Assembly: GCA_026120035.1 (NCBI GenBank)
Contig: JALRME010000027.1
Coordinates: 62,001 to 126,000 of the forward strand
DNA length: 64,000 nt
Direction of reading: 5' to 3'
From: Coleophoma eucalyptorum
Taxonomy: Eukaryota > Ascomycota > Leotiomycetes > Helotiales > Dermateaceae
Positions 44,159-57,147 of the stretch are shown here, one piece after another; within the stretch, counting starts at the first letter, position 1, and each line of letters begins with the position of its first letter. The notes under the pieces are model-generated. The model saw only the letters and a list, made by a program, of their open reading frames with translations, searched no databases and was not told the origin of the DNA. A program made the position numbers and the translations under genes.

Positions 44159-45808
44159 CTATGGGTGTGTCTCCTCTTCGTCTATTCGTGTCTGCCGGGT
44201 GACAGGCGTTCCAGTATCAACGATGATGGATGGGAGTGAATTGAGTCGCAAGCTAGGTAATTGAGGCACACCTCCAACTCCTCTTGAGGATCGTCCGGAT
44301 GAGCTGGATGCCCTTCGTTCTCCTGATGCTTCGGCTGCCAGAGAGCTGCTGCTGGTTCTCCGCTCGTTTTGTGGCCTAGAGTCTTGTGGACCAAGTCCAA
44401 CGGCAGGGCTAGCGTTCGTCATTGAATCAATTGTCGGCCCTTCACCTCTATCTAATACCGGGCTTGTGTAATCGGGCGGTGGTTCAACCGGCGGAGGCGT
44501 AGTGTTGTGTGGCGTATCCAGCGGTATGTTCTCATACCCGGGAGGGCTGTTTAGTGGAAGATCCTCAAGATCGTGTTCATGCTCGTAATTTATGATCTCG
44601 GGGCTGCTACCTGCTCTGCCATCCTGACTGGTCGTGTTGCCCGTGCTAATTCTCCTCAACGGGCTCTCCGGTCTCGAATTTGCTCTAGACCTCGTGAGAC
44701 CAGGCGATGGAAGGTCGGAATTCATCGTATCGATACTGATGATGGAGCTTGCGCTTCGATCTCTATGATGATATCGACCGCTGGCAGCAATACTTGCTGC
44801 ATCGCCAAGCAATCCTTGTCTCTCACTCTCCTCACTATTCGCCCGTAGTCTTGTTCCATCATGCCGTGCTACTCCCAAGTCTCCATACGCAACTGAAGAA
44901 ACAGCTCGTTGCCTTTCTGCCTTCAACCGGTCATGTTCGGCCCTCAATTCGGCAACCGTACGACCTGCATTTGCTGCTGCTTCAGTCCTTGCTCGAGCCT
45001 GTATTTCTCGTAGAGCAACAGTGTCACCTCTTTCTCTAGCTTCCCTCCTCAACCTTCTCCGTTCCTCTCGTTCCTCGTTTTCACGCCTCCGTGCTAGCCG
45101 GACCTGATACAATGCTTCCATCTCTTCTTCGCGCCGATTCTCCTCTTCATCTGCACCTTCGGGAAATTCAATAACAGTATCAATTCCCCCCCTCTCACCT
45201 TCGCGACCCAATACCTGCTCGTTCTCTCGAGCGCTCATAGCATAAGCGGGCAAGGTCATTACGGATCTAACCGATGTATTTCGATCCACTCCTACAGCAG
45301 CAGTCTGTCCCGGAGTCATATCGAATCGAGCTGGAGGCTGGCCATTTCGATTACGCTCCAGGTGTTCATTTGTTTGTTGACGTCGTTGGCCTCGAGGCTT
45401 TACCTGCCATCCTTCCCAGCGCTTCTTGAGGAACTGTGTAGGTATGAACTTTGCAGATTTGTGATCTCGCCGACATGATCGGCAAAGAACGACGCAGAAG
45501 ACAGTGAGGAGGAAGACGACAAACACAACTATTACAGGCTATTTGAATTATCAGCTCATATGCCTGAAAACCAACCAATTTGGGAGCCTTACAATTATGA
45601 TGTTAATTTTGCTTGACGATCCCGAATCATCCGAGGAGCTTGTAGCTGTAGGAGCTGTCGAGGTTTGTGCAGCGGTCCGAATTGCAGATGTTGAACTCAC
45701 TGAGAATGACGGTATACTATCCATCACACTCGAGGAGCCTTGAGATGAGCCTGGGCTACCTCCCCCCTCGCCACCTTGCCGCGAAAGCAACTGCCTTCGA
45801 ACATGCAT
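44159..45808 (-). CDS. single-pass membrane protein with two PPxY motifs
   Basis: Two exons (45593-45808 and 44159-45538) give 531 residues. Residues 1-66 are Ser/Thr-rich, like a glycosylated ectodomain. The membrane segment is rebuilt across the 54-bp intron: INIII joins PVIVVFVVFLLTVFCVVL, followed by CRSCRRD on the cytoplasmic side. The long tail has an Arg/Glu coiled coil (about residues 195-245) and then Ser/Pro-rich sequence. SPPGY near 404-407 and PPPDY near 425-428 are PPxY motifs, which bind WW domains of Rsp5/NEDD4 ubiquitin ligases. In yeast, single-pass proteins of this plan (Rcr1/Rcr2, for example) act as Rsp5 adaptors or targets. That role here is inference. I do not recognise the family by its tail. 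Confidence 0.78.
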
Positions 45809-48800
45809 CGCGATCGCAGGTAGGATTTCTATCGATTATAGGTTGAGTTATGGGGATCTGGGGATCTTTACGCGCATTCCCAGTCCAACTGTCGCAGCTG
45901 ACACGGAGACGGCAGGCTCAGAGTGCTAGTTTTGTAGTCGTACTTCCTGGAAAGCCGCGGCGTCTATCCTGTCAGCATGCTGATCCCTAGTCCAATGGCT
46001 GTATTCGCGGCTTGCAGTAGTGGTATAGCGACGAAGTAGAAAGCAAAAGGAAGACCGGTATGGATGAGGTGAGCATGAGAAACTGGTGAGATTGAGATTT
46101 GAATTGGAATTAGGGACAAGCATCCAAGTTGGTAGGTATCAAAAAGGCCAGGCCCGCTATTTTCCTCCTTCCTGCGTCTTTCTTGTCGCTGCGGGAATTG
46201 CAGGCTGCCGCCCAGATTGGAGAAGAACAGTGATGTGCAGCTTCCTCCCCCATTGGTATTAGTTGTATGGGGCTGAAGATGTGTCAGCCAGTCGTTGGCG
46301 GCGTTATCCGATGTCATGCCAGGATTGTGATTGGATTTATATTTAAGGACCTGTGGCTGTAAATCCTTCGTGGCGTTAACACGAGCTTGCCTGCGAGAAG
46401 AGAAAGTAGGGGAAGGATATGTCGGAACGGGAAATCCTGTCGACCGCGTGCGGACTAAGCCTTGCGCTCACCTGGCTGCTAGCCCGAGACGAACATAAGC
46501 TAGCCAACTTAATCTTTAACTGTAAGGATAGTTTAGTACGTACGATGCAATACGTCAAGGTATACATGGCGGATATGGTACGGCTGGGATTAAGTTACGC
46601 ATGATACCTGCTAGTGGACTCGATACCCCAGATGTTAGATCCGTCCAAAGCTGGGACGGTTTGAGCTCCTGAAGTCTTACTTTGGACGGTTAGTGGACTC
46701 TCCGGCTGCCTCAAATTCTGATCTTCAGACAAACAGCTCTGAAGGAAAGGCTGTTCAACTTGACCACTTCAGGCTCTCATGAAATCAATCTTGAAGGAAA
46801 TATATTCTCAATGTAGCCATCGCTCTCTACATCCAGAAAAGTCCCTTTTATTGTTTCTAGCAGCTTAAACCCGTTGTATTTCATCCACAATCTGGCCTGG
46901 CTTCTCTGATTTTTTTCGTGCCTGCGAAAGAAGATACATCAATGGCCAACAAAAGAAACAGAATGTATGTGTAGCAACCTTTGCTCCACGCCTAGGCTGC
47001 CGAAACGCTGCTAGGGAAAAGACTCTATGGTCATTGTTTAGGATTATGAGACTATGGCATGGACACAAAAGTAGAAGAAGGCATCTCAACTATATCCGAG
47101 AGAGTATGATATAAATTTACTGTTTACCCGCGGGATTGGAGCAAAGTAGGAAATGCCTAAACACTGAGCTAGGTAACGCCAAGACTTCAAAGTGGGAAAA
47201 CACAAAGACAATAATAGTTACAAAGACAGAGGGTAAGAGTTATGAAGAATCTGTTCGATAAATGCTTGCTCGACTAATTTATCGCAACTGTAAATGAGTG
47301 GAAGCAAATGGAGAGCTGGTTGCAAATTTGCATATTTTTTCAAGCCATTTCTGAAGCCCAACTGTGTGTCATGCTTCGTAAAGAGGAAACGAATGGTTCT
47401 TGCTAGAAGCAAGTAAATCAACGTATAACTACTACTGTAACCGAACAATGCCTATCTATGACTATGGACTCTAGGTTCGAGTGCGTAGTCTTGAAGGACT
47501 AGCCTCTACCGTGGCCCTGTTGTATTGATTGTTATTATCTCGAACGTTCCTAGTTCCGGACACAGGGGCCACCTTGGCCATCGAAAAACTTCGAGGTAGG
47601 AGTAGCCCATCTGTGATGATAAACTGGCAGGGGATCTGGTTGAGAGCTTCGTTTAGAGTATATAGATACAGAGGTTAGCAAATCAAATTGAGCTCCTCAA
47701 GAAGCACAGTGTGTTACGATCGTGCTCGACAGCAGGAAAGTTGTGGGGTTCTAATGGAGTATAATTAATTAGCCTACTGGATCTAAATAGAATAACATCT
47801 TTGAAATAATAAACTTAACAAGTGCAAAGAGGGTCGTTGACACTTCAACAACGATTGCTAGTTTGACCTTCGGCCACGAATCTACCTACTGAAACAGAGA
47901 GAGGAAGGGAGATACCTATTCATGCTATGCAGAAAAGAGCCTCCAGCATTCCACTTTCTGCGACTCTGTTGCTGACTTTCAGGCGATGAATTTTCGAGCT
48001 GTCGAGATTTTCCCACTAAATTATTATCTCCTGAGAGTTTCCAATAGGCTCTAATCCATTCTCTCTGTGTTTATTAACTGAGGCTGTAATATCCATGAAG
48101 AATAAGAGGAATGCCAGAACATAATGAAGAGTGTAATGAGCAAACAGGAACAAGAAACAAAACGATGTAGACGACACAATCCAGACATGTTTTGTTCAGA
48201 AGCTAGGAGAGCATCTTACTCGCAAGAGCCACTATTCCACAAAGGGACACCGAAAAAACATAAAATACAGCCTCAGGCGTCCCCTTTTGTCAAGGCCATG
48301 CAGTGGATGTCGGCCCACTGCAGGATGTTTCGATATATCCTGGGGTGCAGTGCGAGGCATGGACTTTTTAGGCCACCAAGACTTCGAATTTGTTGGAAAA
48401 TATGCACTATGAGCTGATTTAGTATGGAATTAAACTTGGCACAAGAGGAACGAAGTAGCTATCACGCCGTTTTTGTTGGTTGAGTCATGACAGGCTAAGG
48501 GGGGCCCAAGTGCAGACCCAACAGTAGAACATTCGATTGGCGGGTAGCTTCCGGGTCAGACATGAGTACACAGTGCAACCTAGAGCTTTGGTAGGGATGA
48601 TATATTTCTTTATTCTAGATGAGGTTTTACGCATGGATGCGCACTGAAAGGTTGATAGGTTTGTGCGCGATCTACATAGCTGAGCACCAAGGCTACGGAC
48701 GGGGGATTTTGCACCTAGAAATATTAGAAATTGGTGCTCTAGAGGGAGATCTCCAGGCTTCCCATATTGAATGTTATTTATTCTGCAAGATCTTGTGGGA

Positions 48801-50835
48801 CCTCAAACGCCTCATGAGAGGTTGGACATGCCGGGAAGATCGAGTTTGTGAGCCGGATTGGCATCGACGCAGACATGTCACTAATATCATCTACTAAGCA
48901 TTGCTGGAACGGGCCGTAAACGCCATTACAAGATCTACTAAATTGATAATCACTCGCAGTGTTCGTCTCAATATTCACCCATCAAAATTGACCAGGGTAG
49001 CAACAAGGCTCGGCGAAGTCTTAAGGCATCATGACACGCGTCATGGCACCAGTCTAGGCTGATGCTTCTTCTTGGATCTAATTCGACAAGATAATCAGCT
49101 GGATCGAAAGGATGATAATTTTTCGGCCAGAGTTCTCTAATTTCTTGTGGTAGATTTTTGGAGCTCTTCTCAATCTCGTTTACCCTTGTCTGGTCTTCCT
49201 TTTCTCGCCCAGTTTGTATACACACAGTACTAGGATTGAAATTAAGTGTTTGGTTTCCCGTCGCAACATCCTTCAGAGATAAGTAAAAAAATTTCTTCCA
49301 TTTTCAATTAGTGTTGAGGCAAGAAGACTATCCAAAGGAAAGAGCCTGGCCTCCTATCACACAAAGTTCACCAGGTGCGGTCAACAAGCGAGGGATAGGG
49401 GGCCAAAGATTCTGCCTACCTACTACCCCCACGAGGAAGCTGAAGTAGCCTGCATTTGAAAAATTGTTGGAACCAACAATGATAAGCTTTGCCTTGAATC
49501 AGGTCTTGGTGTAGTTAAACTGTCTTGATCGACCTGCCATATCAAGCCTCCAGAGTAGTACAGCCTAGTATTATAGTTGAAGACGTTATGTTTAGAATAC
49601 GGATAGACGCTGATTTATTTCCTCGAAAGGCAAGTAATTCATGATAGGCTACTGTTGCCTTAATTTATGGGCTTCCTCCCTCTCTGCCCCCCTCCCTCAA
49701 AAGCTTCCTCAAAAATACCGTCCCTTTATAAATATGGATAGCAAATCGACAAAATAGACTACCCTCTTTCCAGAGAACCATTGGGTTTGCACTCTAAAGA
49801 ACAAACCTTCAGGCCTAAAACTATAACTGTGCTCATGTAGAGGGAGGCCTCTGATTTACTAGCACGAGTCGTTGTTGGTGATATTGTAATCCGCTCCTGC
49901 ACCTGGACAGGGATGTAAGAATCCCAAAAGTCAACCATACTAGCTAAGTTCTGGGGTCCATAACTCTCAGCTACTAAATGTAGTGGCCGGAAGTAATGTA
50001 GACTTTCCCCGGTTGGAATTTTAAGATGCCATACCATAATCGGGACGGTGGCATGAAATAGTGCAGTTGTTTCAAGCCCAAGACGTGGCTGACAATCCTA
50101 GATAACGGGCGAACCATTTGTCCAATTTCATGTGCCTAACTGTCATTATCTTTCATAAAAGTAAGATAAGGCGCTATGCATGTTGAACGTTGATGGCTTG
50201 AAACTGTTTACTTCCCTGACCAGCACGCCGTCTCCACCCGACGGCAGTTCACAGCAACTATGTCAGTTACGGTCAGACTCATTGGAGATGATAGAGGTAG
50301 TGGCATATCGTTGCCGATCGCATCGACAACATCTCCTTTTACAACTAATGCACAGCTGACACACTGATTCGCACCCTGGGTCTTTGGTTTTATCCAGCCC
50401 CTTCATCTAGATACCCATCTAGTATCTAGAAGCAATGAAAAGCAAAAAAAAAGTATGCATCCAGAATTTTCAATCACAGCCCAGTTTTCTCTGCTCGGGC
50501 AGGGTAACCGTGTGTCGCTGACGGATGAGAATAAGCAAAGGAGAATTCGAGCTTTCTTGGTCATTTAGAGGATAGATGGAGTAGTGCTTGGTGATTATAA
50601 GAGTCAAAGTCCGCAGGTAACTTGCTGCGGTTGATACTCTGCTTTTTGGTATGTCCCTCTACCAGTATTGATTATCCAGAGTTGCTCCTTAAGACCTCGA
50701 AGTCAATTTACTTTCTGCGGAATCAAGCAGCGAACCTCCAAATCGCGAGGAATGGCTACGCCCACAACACCAGACGAGTGCCCGGTGCTGGAAAGTCAAA
50801 GTTCAATGTAGTTATTGATCTTGAGTCAAAAGTTC
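45809..50835. other. gene-poor stretch, 5 kb
   Basis: No open frame here is longer than about 120 codons and none matches a family I know. I read the minus-strand frames at 45964-46317, 48968-49225 and 49759-50037 and the plus-strand frames at 48124-48417 and 48619-48897 without finding a domain or plausible splice partners. There is no terminal inverted repeat, LTR or transposase remnant I can defend. The left edge contains the promoter of the PPxY protein gene. Confidence 0.4.
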
Positions 50836-51462
50836 ATGATGAGTGTTACTGATTGGCGATTCAGGCGTAAAAACACCACAACTACTATTAATCACTTGAA
50901 CGAAAGCCTTCCCTCTACCCAAGAACCTCAAGCACCTGAGCATTATCGATCTGTAATGCCAACCGTAAACGGCACTACTTTCCGCAACACCGACCAGTCT
51001 TTTCCAAATAGCCAACATGCATCCACAGAGCTTCCATGTATGTTCTCAGAAACAGATGATATCAGTTTTGAGTATGAACTGGGACACCAAAGTAATGGGG
51101 AGGCACCCGAATCTAGCGATTCACTCGTGGGCTTACAGGCCAGCGCGTTCATCCACTTGGCGTTTCTGCGTGAGGATGAAAGCTTGATCAGTGCCGCAAA
51201 AGCAACCATTCAAGGAAGCCTTCTGCTTAATGGTGCCGCACAAAGGTCATCGTCGAGTGTGGTAGTTGAAGATGATGACTTTGAGGGAGAACGGCGTTTG
51301 TCGCACCCATATATTTTCGACAATAGTGTTGTTAGCCGCTTCGAAAGCGGAATTGACAATTCTGAAAACTTCCTCGTAGGGATCGGATCACACACAAATG
51401 AAGACGCGGCTCTACAAGGGAGAATAAATGGCCAAGAGTTGATCGAGGTAGAGTTAGAATAG
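50836..51462 (+). CDS. hypothetical ORF, possibly a terminal exon or gene relic
   Basis: 208 codons from the ATG at 50836. The frame is the longest by far in the surrounding 9 kb, and its composition (Ser, Glu and Asp-rich with a hydrophobic SAFIHLAFLRED segment) is less random than that of other frames nearby. No domain, signal peptide or membrane helix. Acidic, serine-rich patches such as SSSSVVVEDDDFEGE look like disordered regulatory sequence. It could be the last exon of a gene whose upstream exons I cannot place, a lineage-specific protein, or a relic. No family call. Confidence 0.35.
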   Translation: MMSVTDWRFRRKNTTTTINHLNESLPSTQEPQAPEHYRSVMPTVNGTTFRNTDQSFPNSQHASTELPCMFSETDDISFEYELGHQSNGEAPESSDSLVGLQASAFIHLAFLREDESLISAAKATIQGSLLLNGAAQRSSSSVVVEDDDFEGERRLSHPYIFDNSVVSRFESGIDNSENFLVGIGSHTNEDAALQGRINGQELIEVELE

Positions 51463-54400
51463 TTCAATTACAAAAGTCAATGTTGTATGTATGAGTGATG
51501 AACATCAGTAGCTTAGATCTAGGAAAAACATCAAGAACCTCCTGTGGTTCATTGTCGAGATGCTGAAATCTCGGAAATGTAGACTAAACAAAGATAAGAC
51601 CTTGCCCTAATGAATATAAAGTGCAAGCATCAAGCATCAAGCATTATGAGAAGATGATTCATTCCTCGATTCTTTGCCAGCCTTGGATTTTGCAATGATT
51701 GGCAGATAGCCACTGAGGTCCATATGAGACTGGAGCATTCGGTTGTACAAAATTATCAATCAGGTAGGGACAATCGCTCCCAGAGTAGATCACAAGCCCA
51801 AAAAAAGTCAAATCCAAACCCCATATTCTCCTCCAATATCTATTGTACCACACTGTTTAAGCACCGCATGCAAATGGGCCTTTCGAGCAATTTCCATTTT
51901 CACTTTTACATAGTCAATATAGCCGCTACTGATCCCACGCGTCGTTCAAAACAAACGGCAAAATTGAGTGCACTTCTGCGCCACCACAAAGGAGAACAGG
52001 ATCAAAGAGAATAGTATTTAAGCCACTATCTCACCTCAACACCAAACTCACAGTGTTGGAAGAAACTCTTGCAGGGAAGGTTACGAAAGCCAGGAGTGTA
52101 GGCTCAAGGATTGGGTATCATCGTTCAATAGGAGTCTGATGGTCAAGAGGGTCAATTGAGCCCTATGATTTGTTTCCTTGGCGGGCGACACAATAGTGCA
52201 GTCTCAACTGCCTCAATTCGAGAGCAACTGAAGACAAGGCCCCATCTCATCGGGATCCCGCTATCAAAATGTTTAACCTGGCTAATATTAAAAGGAATCC
52301 GACATAATGACTTAGTCAGCAAGGAGGTGACGTGGCACTGACAACGCGTTAAGCAGGTGCTCTTGTATGTGGAGGCGCATCTGCCACGATTTTCGTAACT
52401 TGCAAGCAATGAAGATTATTACAGTGGCTTTTTTGTACAAGGGCTGAGGTAGGGAATGGATGTTTTAGTGTAAATGGGTTGGATCAGCGGAAAGAGTTAT
52501 GGGTGGAAGGAAATAACGACTACAAGATATTCTAGCGAATGGTTGGTTTCTTCCGGTCCTTAAATTTCTGAAACATATACAGACCTCAAAAAGACATGGT
52601 AGTGATAAGTTACTTGATGAAAGTCACTAGATTGGGCATCAGGAGACCTACCAAGTATTATCCTTAACTTAATCGTCTTAAGAGGCTCACAAGCTCGTGA
52701 CCAAGTATCTCTGCTGTGCTTTTTAACTTTTAGCATTAGGTTCTTACCTTAATTCTCTAGACAAGGGTTGCTATATTATACGAACTCTATTGGTACAACG
52801 AGCCAATGAACCCTAGTATATGTGACTAACTCAAGTCCTCCAGTCCTCCAGCAAAGGAGATCTACATTGTAGAAACATCATCCCGATACCGGAGTGACGT
52901 TGTTCTGCCATGATGATCACATGTGGGTATGGAAAGCACCTAATGCACTCGATAAGCTTCGGATTCTGTAGAAAAGGTCCGAAATATATATAAACCTAGG
53001 ATTTTGTATGAATGGCCATTGTTGCTATAATCGCTTTATGCAGGAGGATGCCGAGTAGCGATACAAGGGCAAAAGACTTATTGTTTCGGGATTTTTGAGT
53101 ACCAGATTATCCCGGGCAAGATCGACAAGAAAGATCGCTTTTTTTTCTAGAAAGGAAAGAAATGCATCGGGTCTTTTACTCAACGGCTAGCTCTGAAGTT
53201 GCATGCATTTCCTGACATACCGGAATTGCTAGAGAATAGAAGACGAAAAAGAATACTTTTACGTCCCCTCATTTTCCTCCCTGTAATATCATCCAAGCAA
53301 CAGTATTTTAGGACAAGAAGGCAACTTAAAGATATGGTATCCACATCCGACTAGAGCTAAGCCTTATGTATAAATTAATGATGTCACACCGATTGTACAA
53401 ATTTTGGATAATCGATAGTTCCATAGCCAGGGTATCTTGATTTTGAGTGCCTGATAATTTGTGAGGTTGAGGAAGTCGGACCCGCGGAACCCGCATGGAA
53501 TCAACAAAGAAGCTTTCGATGATGCCATTGATAAATTGACTAGATACTTGATTTATGAACAAGGTATATAGGTATCAAGCGGAAGCCCTGCCTGCCATAC
53601 GATATCGGCGTCTCAGTTACAGATTATTGCTTTTTCCGCCTCTCAGACCCTTTCCTGATGGCCTCCTGCTTGTTGCTTATTCCTACTTGATTTCAAGGCT
53701 ATTTTTCCTATACCTTAGGCAACAAATCCAGATATATAGATAAGAAACCTGATTTGGAAATTTCAGGCTAAATTCAATTCCATCTGTTTACTCCTGTACA
53801 TCCGCTTTCACAACAGGGATACAAAAAACTACCAGAGACCTTACCTTCTCATTTTGTGATCGGTAAAGTCATAATTTGCGCTTATATTCCTGCACTCTAC
53901 CACGCATGCGAAAAGAGATTGTTTTACTTTTAGTTTTTCTCGACATGTGCCCCGAGAGAAAGATTTCAATGACACTATTATGCTTCTGTAAATCCATGGA
54001 TGACAACATTTCGGTCGGCTTCTCCGCCTCCGCAGCAGAACAAGTATAGGATAGTCCCACAAAACATGTTGGCAAGTGATACCCGGGACTAACATATCAA
54101 ATGACCCACGATTTGGAAAGGAAGGAGTTTGCGAAAGCCGCATTGATATCAGACTTGTTGGTGGATTCGTTTGATCACTATTGAAAATTCAAATATGTCG
54201 AATCCAATTATGGTAAGATGCAATAGAATTTTGATATCTACTATATTAGTAAGATCCTAGAGCCGTCAAAGAGAAGTACCTAAATTTAGTTTTTTTAAAG
54301 AGAATTGCCGACCAAGTCTATAGACCAGTAGAAACAACTGCCGATAAGGCCAAGACATCACTGGAGGGGCATCAAGTGAAGAAAACAAATACATTTACCA

Positions 54401-55181
54401 AATATGAAAAATAAGGGACATGGTTTGTTTTCAAAGCTGGCGAGAATTCTCAAGCATTACCAGCCAGCGTTAGGCACATCCGAGGTGTTATCACGGAGTA
54501 AAATACGACCGAAAAGAATCGAGGGCATAAACGTCCATGTTAAATCGAAGATATGAGAGGAAACATAGACGTATAATTTCTGAGCTCTTTGATGAGGCTT
54601 CGTCCGAGGAATCCAGAACTTCTACAGCACCATATAGTCTTTATTATAAGAATATCCGCAAACTTTACTGCGATATACCGAGCTATGCCACCTAGTAACT
54701 CCGTGGACACGCGGTACTTTTATCCATGAAACTGTGATCTTCTTTCCACGAGGTTTCGCCGTGAATGTGTTTAATAAGGCTCAAGTCAAGCCCCTGAAGC
54801 CAAAAATGCACGTGTTTGCCTGTAATAGTAGATCGGTTTCGCTTCGTATTACAGCCTTGGCGCTTATGAAAGGCTGGGGACCCATGCACAACGGCAAAAA
54901 CAAGGTAATAGGCCAGCAAGCTTAAGTAATTCACGAGTCCACTTAAATGAGCCTGTATGAAGAAAAGAGTAATACTGGTGGTATAGATCGCGTGCAGAGA
55001 GACAGATAGCATAAAGTTCAGGGCGAAGTTTAGCTGTGAAGCTAGTAATGTAGAATTTTTGCGGCGGATACTTCAAGGAATCAAACCAAAAGAACTTTTA
55101 TACCTGCTATCAAATATTTGCAGCTGAATTCTTAAAACTAATACATGATTCGGCCCAGTTCATCAGCGAATAGATTATATC
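51463..55181. other. gene-poor stretch, 3.7 kb
   Basis: AT-rich, only short open frames, none longer than about 106 codons and none recognisable. A small CAAGCAT x3 repeat lies near 51625. The right edge is the 3' flank of the crotonase gene. Confidence 0.4.
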
Positions 55182-56658
<1,477 letters not shown>

Positions 56659-57147
56659 GTTGATTGTGCGTTGAGTAATTGTTTTTGGAAGCAACGGTAG
56701 TATACCAAAAAAGGGCTGTCACGTCTAGCTTTATGTGAATGTCGGCTCGTGAGACACTGAAAAAGAAAAGGAGTCCACATCAGACGAATCGGAGCAACAA
56801 CCCGGTTGCTCTTGGCACTGAATGTCCACCAGCCTGATCATTCCTGAGCTAAGTGGTCACCTTCCACGAGTTCGTCTCATATAGGACTCCAAAATCAGGT
56901 GCTTCAAGGTTCAAGCTCGGCCCAGATGCAGAAAGACTTGCTATGTAGAGGCTGAGTAAGTGCCTAGTAAACCAGCGTTCCCTGTTGCAAATCCCCAAGC
57001 CAAGCTTGCGATTACGGCCACCTGATTCAAGGGTTTCTATGACAATGTCGTACAAACAGGAATACAAATTGCGAGGCGTCCCTCTATTCCTTCTCCCAAC
57101 TGCAAGGGCAGCCGGATTCTCATTGAAACCCTATACACCATTCAACA
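56659..57147. promoter_or_regulatory. divergent promoter of the crotonase and the adenylation-fusion genes
   Basis: 489 bp between opposite start codons, so both promoters must lie here. This is the strongest argument that the two genes are co-regulated. No specific factor site recognised. Confidence 0.5.

Noticed and set aside
45964..46317. 117-codon minus-strand frame with a hydrophobic end
   Set aside because: A weak hydrophobic stretch is the only feature. It overlaps the upstream region of the PPxY protein gene and has no second supporting exon.
48968..50037. Minus-strand frames of 85 and 92 codons as possible transposon or enzyme remnants
   Set aside because: I could not connect them into one product or see any catalytic motif.
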